Positions 16,266 through 23,758 of a stretch of DNA of 37,523 nt are shown one piece after another; position 1 is the first letter of the stretch, and the number at the start of each line of letters is the position of its first letter. The position numbers and the translations under genes are program-made. The notes beneath the pieces are model-generated. The model was not told the origin of the DNA. It did not search any database and saw only the letters and a program-made list of their open reading frames with translations. This DNA comes from Streptomyces sp. Ru71 (GTDB taxonomy: Bacteria > Actinomycetota > Actinomycetes > Streptomycetales > Streptomycetaceae), in contig NZ_PQSS01000072.1 in NCBI RefSeq assembly GCF_002920535.1, forward strand, positions 1-37,523. Direction: 5' to 3'.

Positions 16266-18026
16266 TCAGCCGCCCAGGACACCCGGCAGCGCGAGCGCGC
16301 CCAGCAGGACCGTGCCGGCCAGCACCCACGCCACGTAGTCGCCGATGTGCCCGGACTGCAGGCGGCGCAGGGGCAGCGCCCAGCGCGGGGCGGCCAGCCA
16401 GGCCGGCCGGGTGACGGCGACGGCGGCCAGGGCCACGGCCAGCGCGGTGGACAGCAGGCCCAGCAGGACACCGGTCGGTGTCCAGTGCACGTCGGTGCGG
16501 ACGCCGCCGGAGCCGGCCTCGTTCACGGCGTCGGCGACCACCCCGGCGAAGCCGGGGACCGCGCCGACGGCGAACGCGGCGGCCAGCAGCACCGCGGGCA
16601 CCGCGGTCATCGTGTCGGGGACGCGGGTGAGCCGGCGTTCGGTCTCGGGCCGCTCGCTCGCGCCGGTCGTCTCGTACTCCGCGCTCTCCCGCGGCCTCGG
16701 CCCCAGTCCGAAGAACACCCGTGCGGTCAGCCGCAGTACCGCCCCGGCGGTGACGGCGGAGACGGCCACGTACAGGGCGGTGAGCGGACCGCCCGCGGCC
16801 TCCTCGCCGATCGCCTTGCCGAGTCCGGTGCCGAACGGCGGCAGCCCGGCCAGGGCGAGCCCGCCGACGGCGAACATCACCGCGACCGGGCGCATCCCGC
16901 GGGCCCGGCCGTGCAGCACGTGCTCGTCGAGGCAGCCGTAGCGGTCGAGGAGGATGCCCGCGCAGGCGAACAGCGCCGCCTTCACTCCGGCGTGCCCGAG
17001 GAGGTACAGGGCGACCCCGTCGTCGGCCTCGGGCGTCAGCTGTCCGACGCCGAGCAGGAACAGGCCGGTGTGGGCGACGGTCGAGTAGGCCAGCAGCCGT
17101 TTGACGTGCCGCTGGTACCAGCACATCACCGCGCCGACCACCGCGCTCAGGGCGCCCGGCACGGCCAGCGCGTGCCCGGCGTCGGCCACCGGCACCCCGC
17201 CGGGACCGGAGAACACGGTGGAGTACACGCGCCACACGCCGTACACGCCGAGTTCGACCATGACACCGGACAGCAGCATGCACACGGGGGTGGGTGCGAC
17301 GGCGTGCGCGTCGGGCAGCCAGAAGTGGAACGGCACGGCGGCCGCCTTGACCAGCAGCCCGGTCAGCACCAGCACGAACGCGGTCAGGACCAGCGCGTCC
17401 GGCGTGCCGTGCGCGTCCAGGCCGCGGCCGATGCCGGTCATGGCCAGTTCCCCGGTCCGCCCGTACAGCAGGCCGATGCCCATCAGCATCGCGTACGCGC
17501 CGAGGGAGGTGACGACGGCGAAGGTCAGCGCGCCCTGCACGGCCCTCGGCTCGTCGATGCGGTACCCGGTCAGGGCGTAGGCGACGACGCTCATCAGCTC
17601 GAAGAACACGAACGCGTTGAACAGGTCCCCGGCGATCGCGAACCCGCACATCCCGGCCTGGAAGACCAGCATCAGCGCCGGGAAGGACCCGGCGTGGCGG
17701 CGCGGCGGCTCGTCGAAGTAACGCCAGGAGTACACCAGCGCGGCGAGGGTCAGCAGGGAGGCGAGCGCGGCGAGGCCGAGGCCGGGCCCGTCGCCGACGA
17801 CCACGATGCCGACGCTCTCGCCGTTCACCGGCAGCCAGCCGCCGACCCACTCGACCATGGGCGGCGAGGAGTTCAGCAGCAACACGAGCGCGAGGGCGCC
17901 GGTGCCGGCGGAGACCAGGCAGCCGACGGACTCGGCGGCGGCGCGGGGCAGCCGGCGGCCTGCGGCGACGAGCGCACCCGCGCCGAGCAGCGGGAGGGCG
18001 ACCAGCAGCGGGATCAGATGGTGCAT
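16266..18026 (-). CDS. Mrp/Mbh-type antiporter subunit D (complex I NuoM/N-like)
   Basis: A 586-residue polytopic membrane protein of the antiporter-like complex I subunit family. The proton-path residues stand out: the helix-5 glutamate in AFVFFELMSVVAYALTGYRI, the helix-7 lysine in LLVKAAAVPFHFWLPDAHAV, and a further lysine in HAGVKAALFACAG. The segment PTPVCMLLSGVMVELGVYGVW is diagnostic. It is the last gene of the six-gene cluster and its ATG overlaps the subunit C stop by one base (TGATG at 18026). It would be the only full ion-translocating subunit of the complex, as no NuoL-like MrpA N-terminal half is present here. Confidence 0.9.
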   Translation of the reverse strand: MHHLIPLLVALPLLGAGALVAAGRRLPRAAAESVGCLVSAGTGALALVLLLNSSPPMVEWVGGWLPVNGESVGIVVVGDGPGLGLAALASLLTLAALVYSWRYFDEPPRRHAGSFPALMLVFQAGMCGFAIAGDLFNAFVFFELMSVVAYALTGYRIDEPRAVQGALTFAVVTSLGAYAMLMGIGLLYGRTGELAMTGIGRGLDAHGTPDALVLTAFVLVLTGLLVKAAAVPFHFWLPDAHAVAPTPVCMLLSGVMVELGVYGVWRVYSTVFSGPGGVPVADAGHALAVPGALSAVVGAVMCWYQRHVKRLLAYSTVAHTGLFLLGVGQLTPEADDGVALYLLGHAGVKAALFACAGILLDRYGCLDEHVLHGRARGMRPVAVMFAVGGLALAGLPPFGTGLGKAIGEEAAGGPLTALYVAVSAVTAGAVLRLTARVFFGLGPRPRESAEYETTGASERPETERRLTRVPDTMTAVPAVLLAAAFAVGAVPGFAGVVADAVNEAGSGGVRTDVHWTPTGVLLGLLSTALAVALAAVAVTRPAWLAAPRWALPLRRLQSGHIGDYVAWVLAGTVLLGALALPGVLGG

Positions 18027-18385
18027 CAGCCGCGCAGCTCGGACAGTTCGTCGGGGTCGACCGTGTCGTGCCGCTTGGCGATCTGCACGACCAGGGCGAG
18101 CAGCAGGGCGGTGACCGTGGCGCCGACGACGACGTCGGTCAGCGCGAGGGCCTGCACCACCGGGTCCACGACCGGCCGCGAGCCGGGTGGGATGTCGGAG
18201 AACACGGGCGCGGTGGCGCCGTCGCGGTAGCCGACGGCCAGCAGCAGGACGTAGGTCCCGGCCTGGCAGACGGACAGGCAGCCGACGGCGTGGATGAGGT
18301 TGCGGCTGGTGGCCAGGCCGTAGGCGCCGGCCAGGAACACCCAGGCGGCGACCAGGTACGGCAGGACGTGCAGGACGGCACTCAT
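18026..18385 (-). CDS. Mrp subunit C / NuoK-like protein
   Basis: A 119-residue protein with three predicted helices: PYLVAAWVFLAGAYGLATSR, LIHAVGCLSVCQAGTYVLLL, and ALALTDVVVGATVTALLLAL. The order and the DPVVQALALTDVVVGA segment match MrpC/MnhC and NuoK, which help build the ion channel next to the D subunit. Its ATG overlaps the stop of the subunit B gene in ATGA (18382-18385). The C-terminus is a short charged tail. Confidence 0.87.
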   Translation of the reverse strand: MSAVLHVLPYLVAAWVFLAGAYGLATSRNLIHAVGCLSVCQAGTYVLLLAVGYRDGATAPVFSDIPPGSRPVVDPVVQALALTDVVVGATVTALLLALVVQIAKRHDTVDPDELSELRG

Positions 18386-19137
18386 CTGTTCTCCCTCCCC
18401 TGTCCGTTCTCCTCGACGATCTCCACGGCCTGGTCCAGGAAGTTGGCGAGCAGCACGACGATCGCGCAGGCGACCTCCATGCCGATGGCCGCGTTCAGCA
18501 GCGGGACGAGCCCGCCGGAGGAGAGTGTGTTGAAGGTGCCGTACGGCAGCAGTGTGTTGGCCAGGAAGGCGGTGCCGGCGAGGACGCCGGCGAGGCCGGT
18601 GACGAGGTAGGCGCAGGCGGCGAGCGCGTCGCCGGCCTCGTACAGGCCGATCGGGCGGACGCGTTCCAGGGCGCGGTAGTCGGCGCCGAGGTAGAGCAGG
18701 TGCAGCGCGGTCGCGGTGACGACGCCGCCCTGGAAGCCGCCGCCGGGGCTGAGCTGCCCGTGCGCGATCACATAGAGTCCGGTGAGCACGGCGACGGGCA
18801 GCACGACGAGCGCGTAGCGGCGCACCGGGCGGGCGACCTCGGCGGGCTGGGGCGCGGCGCGGTGTTCGTCGCGGGCCTGGCGCAGCAGGACCACGCAGCC
18901 GAGCACGGAGGCGAACAGGATGCTCATCTCGCCGAGCGTGTCGAAAGCGCGCTGGTCGAAGTTGACGGACGCGATGGTGTTGGCGGTGCGCCGGGTGAGC
19001 GCGGCGTGCACGGCGCGGTCACCGTAGGGGTGGCGGTCGCCGCCGAAGGCGGGCAGGTCCAGGCAGGCGGCGACGAGCAGGGCGGCCAGGCCCGCGCCGC
19101 CCAGCGCGACGAGCCACAGCCGTACGCGCCGGCTCAT
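18382..19137 (-). CDS. Fused MbhE-like and MrpB/MnhB subunit
   Basis: A 251-residue membrane protein that joins two parts. Residues about 1-88 resemble the MbhE module (equivalent to the far C-terminus of MrpA), with ANTIASVNFDQRAFDTLGEM preceding a hydrophobic helix. Residues about 105-240 are an MrpB/MnhB domain with LTGLYVIAHGQLSPGGGFQG and a C-terminal EVACAIVVLLANFLDQAVEI. MrpB proteins alone are usually about 140 residues, so the extra length is the fusion. The ATG at 19137 overlaps the DUF4040 stop (ATGA). In separate-gene systems these domains are adjacent, so the fusion keeps the normal order. Confidence 0.82.
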   Translation of the reverse strand: MSRRVRLWLVALGGAGLAALLVAACLDLPAFGGDRHPYGDRAVHAALTRRTANTIASVNFDQRAFDTLGEMSILFASVLGCVVLLRQARDEHRAAPQPAEVARPVRRYALVVLPVAVLTGLYVIAHGQLSPGGGFQGGVVTATALHLLYLGADYRALERVRPIGLYEAGDALAACAYLVTGLAGVLAGTAFLANTLLPYGTFNTLSSGGLVPLLNAAIGMEVACAIVVLLANFLDQAVEIVEENGQGRENR

Positions 19138-19394
19138 CGTCCACCGTCCTTGGGCCGGGCGCGGCGGCGCACCTTGCGGACCGTCAGCAGCAGCAACAGC
19201 GGTGTGACGGCGGCGCCGACGGCGAGCTGCGACAGGCCGACGTCGGGTGCCTGGAGCACGGTGAACAGCACCGCGAGCACCACGCCGAGCACGGCCAGGA
19301 CGAGGGACTGGCGCACCGGGTCGCGGGTGGCCACGGCGGCGGTCGCGGCGGCGGCCACGAGCAGCAGCGCGACGACGATGACGGCGTCGGTCAC
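19134..19394 (-). CDS. MbhD / DUF4040-like subunit (MrpA C-terminal module)
   Basis: An 86-residue protein with three hydrophobic helices and the segment TVLQAPDVGLSQLAVGAAVTP, which matches the MbhD/DUF4040 module normally found in the C-terminal part of MrpA (APDVALTEAAVGA-type motif). The GTG start at 19394 follows GAGGAGG by about 9 bases. It ends in an ATGA overlap with the fused MbhE-MrpB gene. Its presence as a small separate gene, without the NuoL-like half of MrpA, makes the cluster Mbh-like rather than a classical bacterial mrpABCDEFG operon. Confidence 0.8.
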   Translation of the reverse strand: MTDAVIVVALLLVAAAATAAVATRDPVRQSLVLAVLGVVLAVLFTVLQAPDVGLSQLAVGAAVTPLLLLLTVRKVRRRARPKDGGR

Positions 19395-19445
19395 CGGAGC
19401 GCCACCTCCTCGACGGCAACGGCCGCCCGCGTGGGGCGGCGGGTG

Positions 19446-19898
19446 TCAGCCACCGCGCACCCCGGTGATCCCGCCGGACAGCGCGCGGGAGGCGACCAGG
19501 TTGCCGCCGACCAGCAGCGCCCCGATCACCAGCAGCTTCACCATGGCCCGTCCGGGGCCGGTGGCCACGCACAGCGCGACGACGCTCACCGCCCCGACAC
19601 CGGCGGCCGCCCAGGTCGCGGCCCGGGCGCGTGGCGGGTCGTCGGCGAGGTCGTCGGCGAGCAGCCGGGCGAAGACGAGGGTGCCGACCGGGCCCAGCAG
19701 CGCGAGCAGCAGGGCGAGGTCGACGTAGGAGGTGCGCTGGTAGCCCTGGGAGAGCAGCAGCAGGCCGGGGCAGACCAGCGCGGTGGACAGGTTCTGTGCG
19801 ACGGCCCGTCGGCGCAGCGGGCCGGTCGCCACGCCCCACAGCGCCGCCCCGGCCCCGCCGGCCAGGACGACGGCCGCCGCGAGGAGCCAGCCGTTCAC
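19446..19898 (-). CDS. MrpF-like protein fused to a shortened MrpG-like tail
   Basis: A 150-residue membrane protein. Residues 1-90 look like MrpF/MnhF (helices LLAAAVVLAGGAGAALWGVA and LVCPGLLLL, then SYVDLALLLALLGPVGTLVFARLL). The rest (ARAATWAAAGVGAVSVVALC, then AMVKLLVIGALLVGGNLVAS) resembles the last two helices of MrpG, with the first helix missing. The GTG at 19898 overlaps the upstream stop in GTGA (19895-19898). The MrpG assignment is my inference from helix pattern and weak motifs; the MrpF part is firmer. 51 bases separate it from the next gene. Confidence 0.65.
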   Translation of the reverse strand: MNGWLLAAAVVLAGGAGAALWGVATGPLRRRAVAQNLSTALVCPGLLLLSQGYQRTSYVDLALLLALLGPVGTLVFARLLADDLADDPPRARAATWAAAGVGAVSVVALCVATGPGRAMVKLLVIGALLVGGNLVASRALSGGITGVRGG

Positions 19899-20077
19899 CG
19901 GTCGTTCACCGCCCGCCGGGCGGCCCGGGCGGCGAGCGCGCCGACCGCCGCGGCGCCGCCGCCCACCGCGAGCTCCAGCGGGTAGACGGTGCTGATCAGC
20001 ACCAGCCACAGCACGGCGAGCGCGGCCCACCAGGCGAGGAGTTCGCCCGTGGCGCGCAGTGTCGTACGCCGGTCCAC
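19895..20077 (-). CDS. Short MrpE-like subunit
   Basis: A 60-residue protein beginning at GTG 20077, which has AGGAGG 6 bases upstream. It holds two hydrophobic stretches (LLAWWAALAVLWLVLISTVYP and LELAVGGGAAAVGALAARAA), which resemble the N-terminal helix pair of MrpE/MnhE. Usual MrpE proteins are about 160 residues, so the cytosolic domain is missing. It is first in the cluster and translationally coupled (GTGA) to the MrpF-like gene. Identification depends largely on position; as a standalone sequence it would be called hypothetical. Confidence 0.6.
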   Translation of the reverse strand: MDRRTTLRATGELLAWWAALAVLWLVLISTVYPLELAVGGGAAAVGALAARAARRAVNDR

Positions 20078-20247
20078 CCGCCACCTCCTCGCCGCCCGCC
20101 GTCGCCCTCGCCCGTGCCGTCGTCTGCGGGGCATCCAAGCACCGCGCACGCCGTGGTGGGCGGCGGCACGCGCGGGCCTGCACCCGGAGTGCCCCGACCG
20201 CAGGAACGGAAACCGCCGCCGGCCGCCCCGGCCCGGGGCCGGAGCCG

Positions 20248-20272
20248 GACTGGCCGGGCGGATCGCGGGTAA
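20248..20272 (+). promoter_or_regulatory. Weak SigB-like promoter before vanZ
   Basis: GACT (20248-20251), 15 bases, GGGTAA (20267-20272), 38 bases before the chosen ATG. It fits GNNT-N14-16-GGGTAC/T except for the last -10 base. The rest of the 232-base divergent gap (20078-20309) shows nothing else I can name. Confidence 0.25.
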
Positions 20273-20309
20273 CCGGCCTGCCATGCAAGGAGGTTGGAGC
20301 AAGACCCTC

Positions 20310-20951
20310 ATGACCCGGCTGACGTGGAGCAGGGCGGGACGCCCGTGGTTCGCCTTCGGCAGGGCAGCGCCCGAGCGGCGGGCGCGGCGCCGGTGGCCCG
20401 CCTTCGGCAGGGCGGCGTCCGACCGGCCGGCGGGGCGCCGGTGGCCCGCCTTTCGCAGGGCGGCCCCCGCGCGGGAGGTGAAGGAGCGTCAGGGGCCGTT
20501 GCGGCTGGTGGTGCGGCTGCTGGTGTCGGTGGCGGCGTTCGTGCTGATGGTGGCGTTCGCCGTGGTGCTGGCCAGGCTGACGCTGCGGCCCTCCCCCGCG
20601 TCGGAGGCGTTCACGCACACCAATCTGCACCCGGGGCGCTCCCTGCGGGCGTATCTCGACCAGCCGGCGCTGCGCGACGCCGTGAAGCAGATCGGCGGGA
20701 ACCTGCTGCTGGGGGTGCCGTTCGGGGTGCTGGTGCCGCTGGTGGCGCCCCGGGCCCGGCGGGTGTGGCGGGTGCTGGTGCTCACGGCGGTGGTGATGCT
20801 GCTGGTGGAGCTGGTGCAGGGCGCGATGGTGACCGGGCGGGCCTTCGACATCGACGACGTCATCCTCAACACGGCGGGCGCGCTGGCCGGTTACCTGCTC
20901 CTGGGGCGGCGGCTGGGCCGGGCGGTGCACGCCAGGGCGAGCCGGGCCTGA
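20310..20951 (+). CDS. VanZ-family membrane protein with a 16-residue N-terminal repeat
   Basis: A 213-residue protein. The C-terminal two thirds are a VanZ-like domain with NLLLGVPFGVLVPLVAPRAR, the VELVQG motif and RAFDIDDVILNTAGALAGYL. VanZ proteins are membrane proteins linked to teicoplanin and lipoglycopeptide tolerance, otherwise of unclear biochemistry. The N-terminal cytosolic arm (about residues 12-60) is a basic threefold repeat beginning W(F/P)AF(G/R)RAA. ATG 20310 follows GGAG at 20295-20298; an in-frame ATG at 20283 would add nine residues. It is divergent from the antiporter cluster. Confidence 0.85.
   Translation: MTRLTWSRAGRPWFAFGRAAPERRARRRWPAFGRAASDRPAGRRWPAFRRAAPAREVKERQGPLRLVVRLLVSVAAFVLMVAFAVVLARLTLRPSPASEAFTHTNLHPGRSLRAYLDQPALRDAVKQIGGNLLLGVPFGVLVPLVAPRARRVWRVLVLTAVVMLLVELVQGAMVTGRAFDIDDVILNTAGALAGYLLLGRRLGRAVHARASRA
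20346..20489 (+). repeat. Three tandem 48-base repeats inside the VanZ gene
   Basis: Copies at 20346-20393, 20394-20441 and 20442-20489 each encode a 16-residue unit starting W(F/P)AF(G/R)RAA and ending in a basic RR/ER pair. The copies differ at several bases, so the array is not a fresh duplication, but the frame and length are kept exactly. Each unit is strongly basic, which may anchor the arm to phospholipid head groups. Confidence 0.8.
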
Positions 20952-20959
20952 GGTCAACT

Positions 20960-20975
20960 CCTGGTCTGCACCAGG
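20960..20975. promoter_or_regulatory. DasR-type operator (dre-like) upstream of the GH16 glucanase
   Basis: CCTGGTCTGCACCAGG is a dyad with 6-base arms around a 4-base centre. It matches 12 of 16 positions of the DasR-responsive element consensus ACTGGTCTAGACCAGT, including the TGGTCT and ACCA cores. It sits 3 bases before the -35 box of the promoter described next. DasR is the GntR-type regulator of aminosugar and chitin use in Streptomyces. Binding is not proved. Confidence 0.55.
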
Positions 20976-20978
20976 GGC

Positions 20979-21007
20979 TTGACGGCCACTTACTTCACGC
21001 CTTGAAT
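20979..21007 (+). promoter_or_regulatory. Promoter of the GH16 glucanase gene
   Basis: TTGACG (20979-20984), a 17-base spacer, TTGAAT (21002-21007), about 86 bases before the GTG start. A perfect dyad CTTGA-A-TCAAG (21001-21011) covers the -10 box and could be a second operator. Confidence 0.5.
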
Positions 21008-21093
21008 CAAGAGGCGACACGCACCGCTCCCCCACCCCCCACCTCGGTCCGGCCCGCCCGCGCACACGGGCCGCCGGACGGAAGGGAGAAACC

Positions 21094-22356
21094 GTGGTCC
21101 GTCCACGCACGCTCCGCCGATGTCTGCTCGCCGCCGCCTCCGCCCTGCTCGCCGCGTCCGCCGTGGTGGCCCCCGCACGGGCGCAGACCACCGACGCGAC
21201 GGCCCCGGCACAGGTCCGCAGCGCCGAGCCGGCCGCGGCGGCGGTGACCTTCTCCGACACCTTCGACGGACCCGCCGGCGCTGCGGTGGACTCCGCCAAG
21301 TGGCAGCTGGAGACCGGCGACAACGTCAACAACCACGAGCGGCAGTACTACACGTCCGGCACGAAGAACGCCGCGCTCGACGGGCAGGGCCATCTGGTGA
21401 TCACGGCCCGGCGCGAGAACCCGGCCGGCTACCAGTGCTGGTACGGCACCTGCCAGTACACCTCGGCCCGGCTGAACACCGCGGGGAAGTTCACCGCGCA
21501 GTACGGGCACGTCGAGGCGCGGATGAAGATCCCGCGCGGGCAGGGCATGTGGCCGGCGTTCTGGATGCTGGGCACCCCGGTGAACTGGCCGGACTCGGGC
21601 GAGATCGACGTCATGGAGAACGTCGGCTTCGAGCCGTCCACCGTGCACGGCACGATCCACGGCCCCGGCTACTCCGGCTCCGGCGGCATCGGCGCCGCCT
21701 ACACCCTGCCCGGCGGCCAGGCCTTCGCAGACGCCTTCCACACCTTCGCCGTGGACTGGGCGCCCGGCTCGATCACCTGGTCGGTGGACGGCACCGTCTA
21801 CCAGCGCCGCACGCCGGCCGACCTGGGCGGTCGGACCTGGGTGTTCGACAAGCCGTTCTTCCTCATCCTGAACCTGGCCGTGGGCGGCTACTGGCCCGGC
21901 GACCCGGACGGCTCCACCGTCTTCCCGCAGCAGCTGGTGGTCGATCACGTGTCGGTGACCACCGGCGACTCGGCCGCCGCCGTGCCGATCCGCGGTCTGG
22001 CGGGCAAGTGCGTGGACGTCGCCGGGGCGAACCCCGCCAACGGCACCCCCGTCCAGCTCTACGACTGCAACGGCACCGCCGCCCAGGCGTGGACGGCCGG
22101 CGCGGACGGCACGCTGCGCGCGCTCGGCAAGTGCCTGGACGTGACCGACCGCGGCACGGCGGACGGCTCCACGGTGCAGCTGTGGGACTGCTCGGGCGGC
22201 GCCAACCAGAGGTGGACCGTCACGGCGGCGCACGACATCGTCAATCCACAGGCGGACAAGTGCCTGGACGCCACCGGCGGCAGCTCCGCCAACGGAACGC
22301 GCCTGCAGATCTGGACCTGCACGGGTGGCGCGAACCAGAAGTGGACGCTCGGCTGA
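21094..22356 (+). CDS. Secreted GH16 endo-beta-1,3-glucanase-like enzyme with C-terminal ricin-type CBM13
   Basis: A 420-residue exported protein. Residues 1-30 form a signal peptide (RPRTLRRCLLAAASALLAA, ending ARA before QT; the RR pair leaves Tat export possible). The GH16 domain (about 48-290) has the catalytic GEIDVMEN with nucleophile E170, D172 and acid/base E175, plus MWPAFWMLG and the PFFLILNLAVGGYWPG segment. The C-terminal ricin B-type lectin domain (about 296-420) has three Q-x-W repeats (QAW, QRW, QKW). It probably cleaves laminarin or fungal cell-wall beta-1,3-glucan. GTG 21094 is preceded by GGAAGGGAG. A DasR-like site and a clear promoter lie upstream. Confidence 0.92.
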   Translation: MVRPRTLRRCLLAAASALLAASAVVAPARAQTTDATAPAQVRSAEPAAAAVTFSDTFDGPAGAAVDSAKWQLETGDNVNNHERQYYTSGTKNAALDGQGHLVITARRENPAGYQCWYGTCQYTSARLNTAGKFTAQYGHVEARMKIPRGQGMWPAFWMLGTPVNWPDSGEIDVMENVGFEPSTVHGTIHGPGYSGSGGIGAAYTLPGGQAFADAFHTFAVDWAPGSITWSVDGTVYQRRTPADLGGRTWVFDKPFFLILNLAVGGYWPGDPDGSTVFPQQLVVDHVSVTTGDSAAAVPIRGLAGKCVDVAGANPANGTPVQLYDCNGTAAQAWTAGADGTLRALGKCLDVTDRGTADGSTVQLWDCSGGANQRWTVTAAHDIVNPQADKCLDATGGSSANGTRLQIWTCTGGANQKWTLG

Positions 22357-22368
22357 GCCGCCCGGCCG

Positions 22369-22614
22369 TCAGCGGCGGCGGTGCGTGGTCCAGGTGAACT
22401 TGTCGCCGCCCACCCAGCGGACGACGTCGGGGTCGTCCAGGTCGTGGACCAGGATGCCGTACGCGGCGGCGGCCTCCAGGACGTCGGTGACGCTCTTCGC
22501 CTCACCCACGACCTGACCGTCGATTTCCACGATGCGAAACGGCGGCGTGCCCGGCTGCACTCCGAGCACCAGGATGCGCGGTTGGGAGATGTGGGGGCTC
22601 GCGACTTCGGTCAT
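22369..22614 (-). CDS. Conserved hypothetical protein, 81 residues
   Basis: A small soluble protein with ILVLGVQPGTPPFRIVEIDG and a tail DLDDPDVVRWVGGDKFTW. I recognise this as a type of short conserved Streptomyces protein of unknown function. The ATG at 22614 is chosen because the similarity-like part begins near there; an in-frame ATG at 22653 would add 13 residues. No good ribosome site is seen for either. Its 3' end faces the glucanase stop 12 bases away. It may be cotranscribed with the topoisomerase fragment and SDR upstream. Confidence 0.65.
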   Translation of the reverse strand: MTEVASPHISQPRILVLGVQPGTPPFRIVEIDGQVVGEAKSVTDVLEAAAAYGILVHDLDDPDVVRWVGGDKFTWTTHRRR

Positions 22615-22615
22615 G

Positions 22616-22804
22616 TCATCGAGAGTAGAGCGGAACCGGGACGAACGGGTCATCCGGCCGCCTCGTCCAGCACAGGGCGCGGACGCGGGCGAGCTGCTCC
22701 GGGTCGGTCAGCGGTCGTCCCCGCCGGTCGAGGTAGCGGAAACCCCGGCCGTGGCGGACGCGCCGGAAGCCGGGCCGGTCGCAGGAGACGGTACGCAGTC
22801 GCAC
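22616..22804 (-). pseudogene. DNA topoisomerase IB remnant (N-terminal 50 codons)
   Basis: The 62-codon frame from GTG 22804 reads PGFRRVRHGRGFRYLDRRGR, then LTDPEQLARVRALC. This matches the N-terminus of bacterial poxvirus-type topoisomerase IB proteins (PG.RR.R.GRGF.Y.D..G, then DPE.LARIRAL). In full proteins IPPAW and a DVWI segment follow at once; here the frame diverges into WTRRPDD and stops. I see no IPPAW in other frames nearby. All catalytic residues are lost, so it is a decayed fragment, although it could still be translated as a short peptide 10 bases behind the SDR stop. Confidence 0.7.
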
Positions 22805-22814
22805 GGCCGGCCGC

Positions 22815-23624
22815 TCAGGGCCGGCGCCAGTCGTCGCTGTCCAGGTGCGAGCCGGCCTGCGGTCCCATGCGCAGCATGCCGCCGTCCACGCTCCAGGAGG
22901 CGCCGGTGACGTAGGAGGCGTCGGGGCTCGCCAGGAAGGCGATCACGGAGGCGACCTCGCGGGCGTCGCCGGGGCGGCCGAGCGGGACGCCGGGCCGGGA
23001 CTCCCGGTGCACGTCGGTGTCCTCCTGGCCGGTCATGGGCGTGGCGATCTCGCCGGGCGCGACCGCGTTGACGGTGATGCCGTGCTCGGCCAGCTCCAGC
23101 GCCATCACCTGGGTGAGCAGGCCGAGGCCGCCCTTGGCGGCGCAGTAGGGGGCGGCGCCGACCCGGGGCTGGTGCTCGTGCACCGAGGTCACGTTGACGA
23201 TCCGCCCGCCGTCGCCCTGCCGGATCATGTGCCGGGCCGCCTTCTGCCCGCACAGGAACGGGCCGATCAGATCGACCTCCAGCACCTCGCGCACGGTGGC
23301 GAGCTCCAGGTCGAGGAACGGCGTCATGGTCCCGGTGCCGGCGTTGTTGACCAGGACGTCGAGCCGGCCGAGCCGGTCGCACAGCTCGTCGATCGTGCCC
23401 GCGGCGGTGGGCAGCCGGGTGAGGTCCAGGTGCTCGACGGCGGCCCGCTGCCCGTGCGCGCGGACCTCCTCGGCGGTCTCCTCGGCGCCCTTGAGGTCCT
23501 CGTGCCAGGTGATCCCGACGTCCAGGCCCGCCCGCGCCAGCCGTACGGCGGTGGCCCGGCCGATGCCGGAGTCGGCGCCGGTGATCACGGCGACCCTGCC
23601 GCGGGTCCGGGTCGGGCCGGTCAT
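22815..23624 (-). CDS. Short-chain dehydrogenase/reductase (classical SDR)
   Basis: A 269-residue SDR. Cofactor motif TGADSGIG (15-22), NNAG (93-96), catalytic S147, Y160 and K164 in PYCAAKGGLG, and VAPGEIATPM after it. The C-terminal VTGASWSVDGGMLRMGPQ ending is typical of glucose-dehydrogenase-like and 3-oxoacyl-reductase-like SDRs. It acts in the cytosol with NAD(P); the substrate is unknown. The start ATG 23624 has a GAGGAGG (CCTCCTC on the plus strand at 23632-23638) upstream. A SigB-like promoter lies 35 bases before the start, which suggests a stress role. Confidence 0.93.
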   Translation of the reverse strand: MTGPTRTRGRVAVITGADSGIGRATAVRLARAGLDVGITWHEDLKGAEETAEEVRAHGQRAAVEHLDLTRLPTAAGTIDELCDRLGRLDVLVNNAGTGTMTPFLDLELATVREVLEVDLIGPFLCGQKAARHMIRQGDGGRIVNVTSVHEHQPRVGAAPYCAAKGGLGLLTQVMALELAEHGITVNAVAPGEIATPMTGQEDTDVHRESRPGVPLGRPGDAREVASVIAFLASPDASYVTGASWSVDGGMLRMGPQAGSHLDSDDWRRP

Positions 23625-23659
23625 GGCAGGCCTCCTCGTGGCGATGTCGAGCCATCGCA

Positions 23660-23684
23660 GTACCCGGGTGCGGGGCGGGCAAAC
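23660..23684 (-). promoter_or_regulatory. SigB-like promoter of the SDR gene
   Basis: On the minus strand: GTTT (23681-23684), exactly 15 bases, GGGTAC (23660-23665), then 35 bases to the SDR ATG at 23624. This is a full match to the Streptomyces SigB-type consensus GNNT-N14-16-GGGTAC/T. Confidence 0.65.
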
Positions 23685-23758
23685 GGCGGCCCCGCGCGGC
23701 CGGGCCGTCGCCGTGCACGGTCCGCGGCGCTGGGGAACCCTGGGGGCAGGAGGTGGCG

